A stretch of DNA of 6,115 nt from Nitriliruptoraceae bacterium. Lineage in GTDB: Bacteria; Actinomycetota; Nitriliruptoria; Nitriliruptorales; Nitriliruptoraceae. Location of the stretch: assembly GCA_007120485.1 (NCBI GenBank), contig SKNP01000112.1, positions 1 through 6,115 on the forward strand. Reading direction: 5' to 3'. The notes below the pieces were generated by a model. That model saw only the letters and a program-made list of their open reading frames with translations. It was not told the origin of the DNA and ran no database searches. The stretch's first letter is position 1; every line of letters begins with the position of its first letter. This document shows, piece after piece, positions 5,584 to 6,115 of the stretch. Position numbers and translations under genes: made by a program.

Positions 5584-6115
5584 GACGGGCTCCGTCCGGC
5601 GAGCGCACGGGTGGCGTGGTCGCGGGCCCAGGCGTCAGCAGCGAGCACCTGGTCGATCTCCGTGGGCGGGGGCGGGTCGGTGGCGGCCCAGGCTTCGAGC
5701 GCGTCCTCGACCACCGCGGGGATGTCCAGGAAGCCGACCGCGCCCGCTTGGAAGGCGGCGACGGCCGACTCGTTGGCGGCGTTGAGGACCGCCGGGAAGG
5801 TGCCAGCTCGACGGCCGGCCTGCTCAGCGAGGTCGAGCGCCCGGAAGGTCGTGCGGTCGACCGGCTCGAAGGTCAGCTGGCTCGCCCGCGTCCAGTCGCA
5901 GGCGACGAACGCCCGATCGAGCCGTTGCGGCCAGGCCATCGCCAGCTGGATCGGCAGGCGCATGTCCGGTGGGGAGAGCTGCGCGATGGTCGAACCGTCG
6001 ACGAACTCCACCATCGAGTGCACCACCGACTGCGGGTGGACCACCGCGTCGATGCGGTCCCACGGTTGGTCGAACAGCAGGTGCGCCTCGATCAGCTCGA
6101 GCCCCTTGTTCATCA
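5580..6115 (-). CDS. dxr: 1-deoxy-D-xylulose 5-phosphate reductoisomerase, C-terminal part
   Basis: The gene enters from beyond base 6115, so the NADPH-binding N-terminal half is missing from view. The visible 177 complete codons begin MNKGLELIEAHLLF, an internal conserved segment and not a start; its Asn, Lys and Glu match the substrate and metal-binding NKxxE residues of DXR. Next come VVHPQSVVHSMVEF, DGSTIAQLSPPDMRLPIQ, AMAWPQR and the C-terminal helical domain with VLNAANESAVAAF. DXR converts DXP to MEP, the first committed MEP-pathway step, and is the target of fosmidomycin. The stop overlaps the start of the protease gene by ATGA, so the two are probably translationally coupled. The C-terminal tail (DPPPPTEIDQVLAADAW to the end) is typical of the family and nothing looks broken. 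Confidence 0.97.
   Translation of the reverse strand, partial: MNKGLELIEAHLLFDQPWDRIDAVVHPQSVVHSMVEFVDGSTIAQLSPPDMRLPIQLAMAWPQRLDRAFVACDWTRASQLTFEPVDRTTFRALDLAEQAGRRAGTFPAVLNAANESAVAAFQAGAVGFLDIPAVVEDALEAWAATDPPPPTEIDQVLAADAWARDHATRALAGRSPS

Overview
This 6.1-kb window is very G+C-rich. Every gene I can support lies on the minus strand, so transcription runs from high to low coordinates. The proteins look actinobacterial: the IspG and NusA sequences resemble mycobacterial homologues, the site-2 protease is of the Rip1/RseP type beside dxr and ispG, and GTG starts and Shine-Dalgarno sites are common. A deep-branching actinobacterial lineage is my inference; I cannot name a genus.

The layout in transcription order has two blocks. 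Block 1 (6115 to 2656) is the MEP isoprenoid and intramembrane protease cluster. It holds the 3' part of dxr, then a RIP metalloprotease that overlaps dxr by ATGA. A roughly 240-bp gap with a 32-bp tandem repeat follows, then ispG. Dxr and IspG catalyse the second and the penultimate steps of the MEP route to isopentenyl diphosphate. The protease is a classic neighbour and not part of that pathway.

A 303-bp non-coding gap (2353-2655) separates the blocks. It contains several strong G+C hairpins, one of which is a plausible terminator or leader attenuator. Block 2 (2352 to 1) is the conserved rimP-nusA-ylxR-infB operon, covering 30S maturation, transcription elongation and antitermination, a small RNA-binding protein, and translation initiation factor 2. 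Only the first 25 codons of infB are inside the window.

Most of the window is ordinary core genome and I did not find a new defence or mobile system. The points most worth a second look are an insertion of about 100 residues in the RIP protease between its PLGGF loop and second membrane helix, the palindrome-bearing 32-bp repeat that runs into the protease stop codon, a likely CTG start for ylxR, the hairpins ahead of rimP, and a long acidic tail on NusA.
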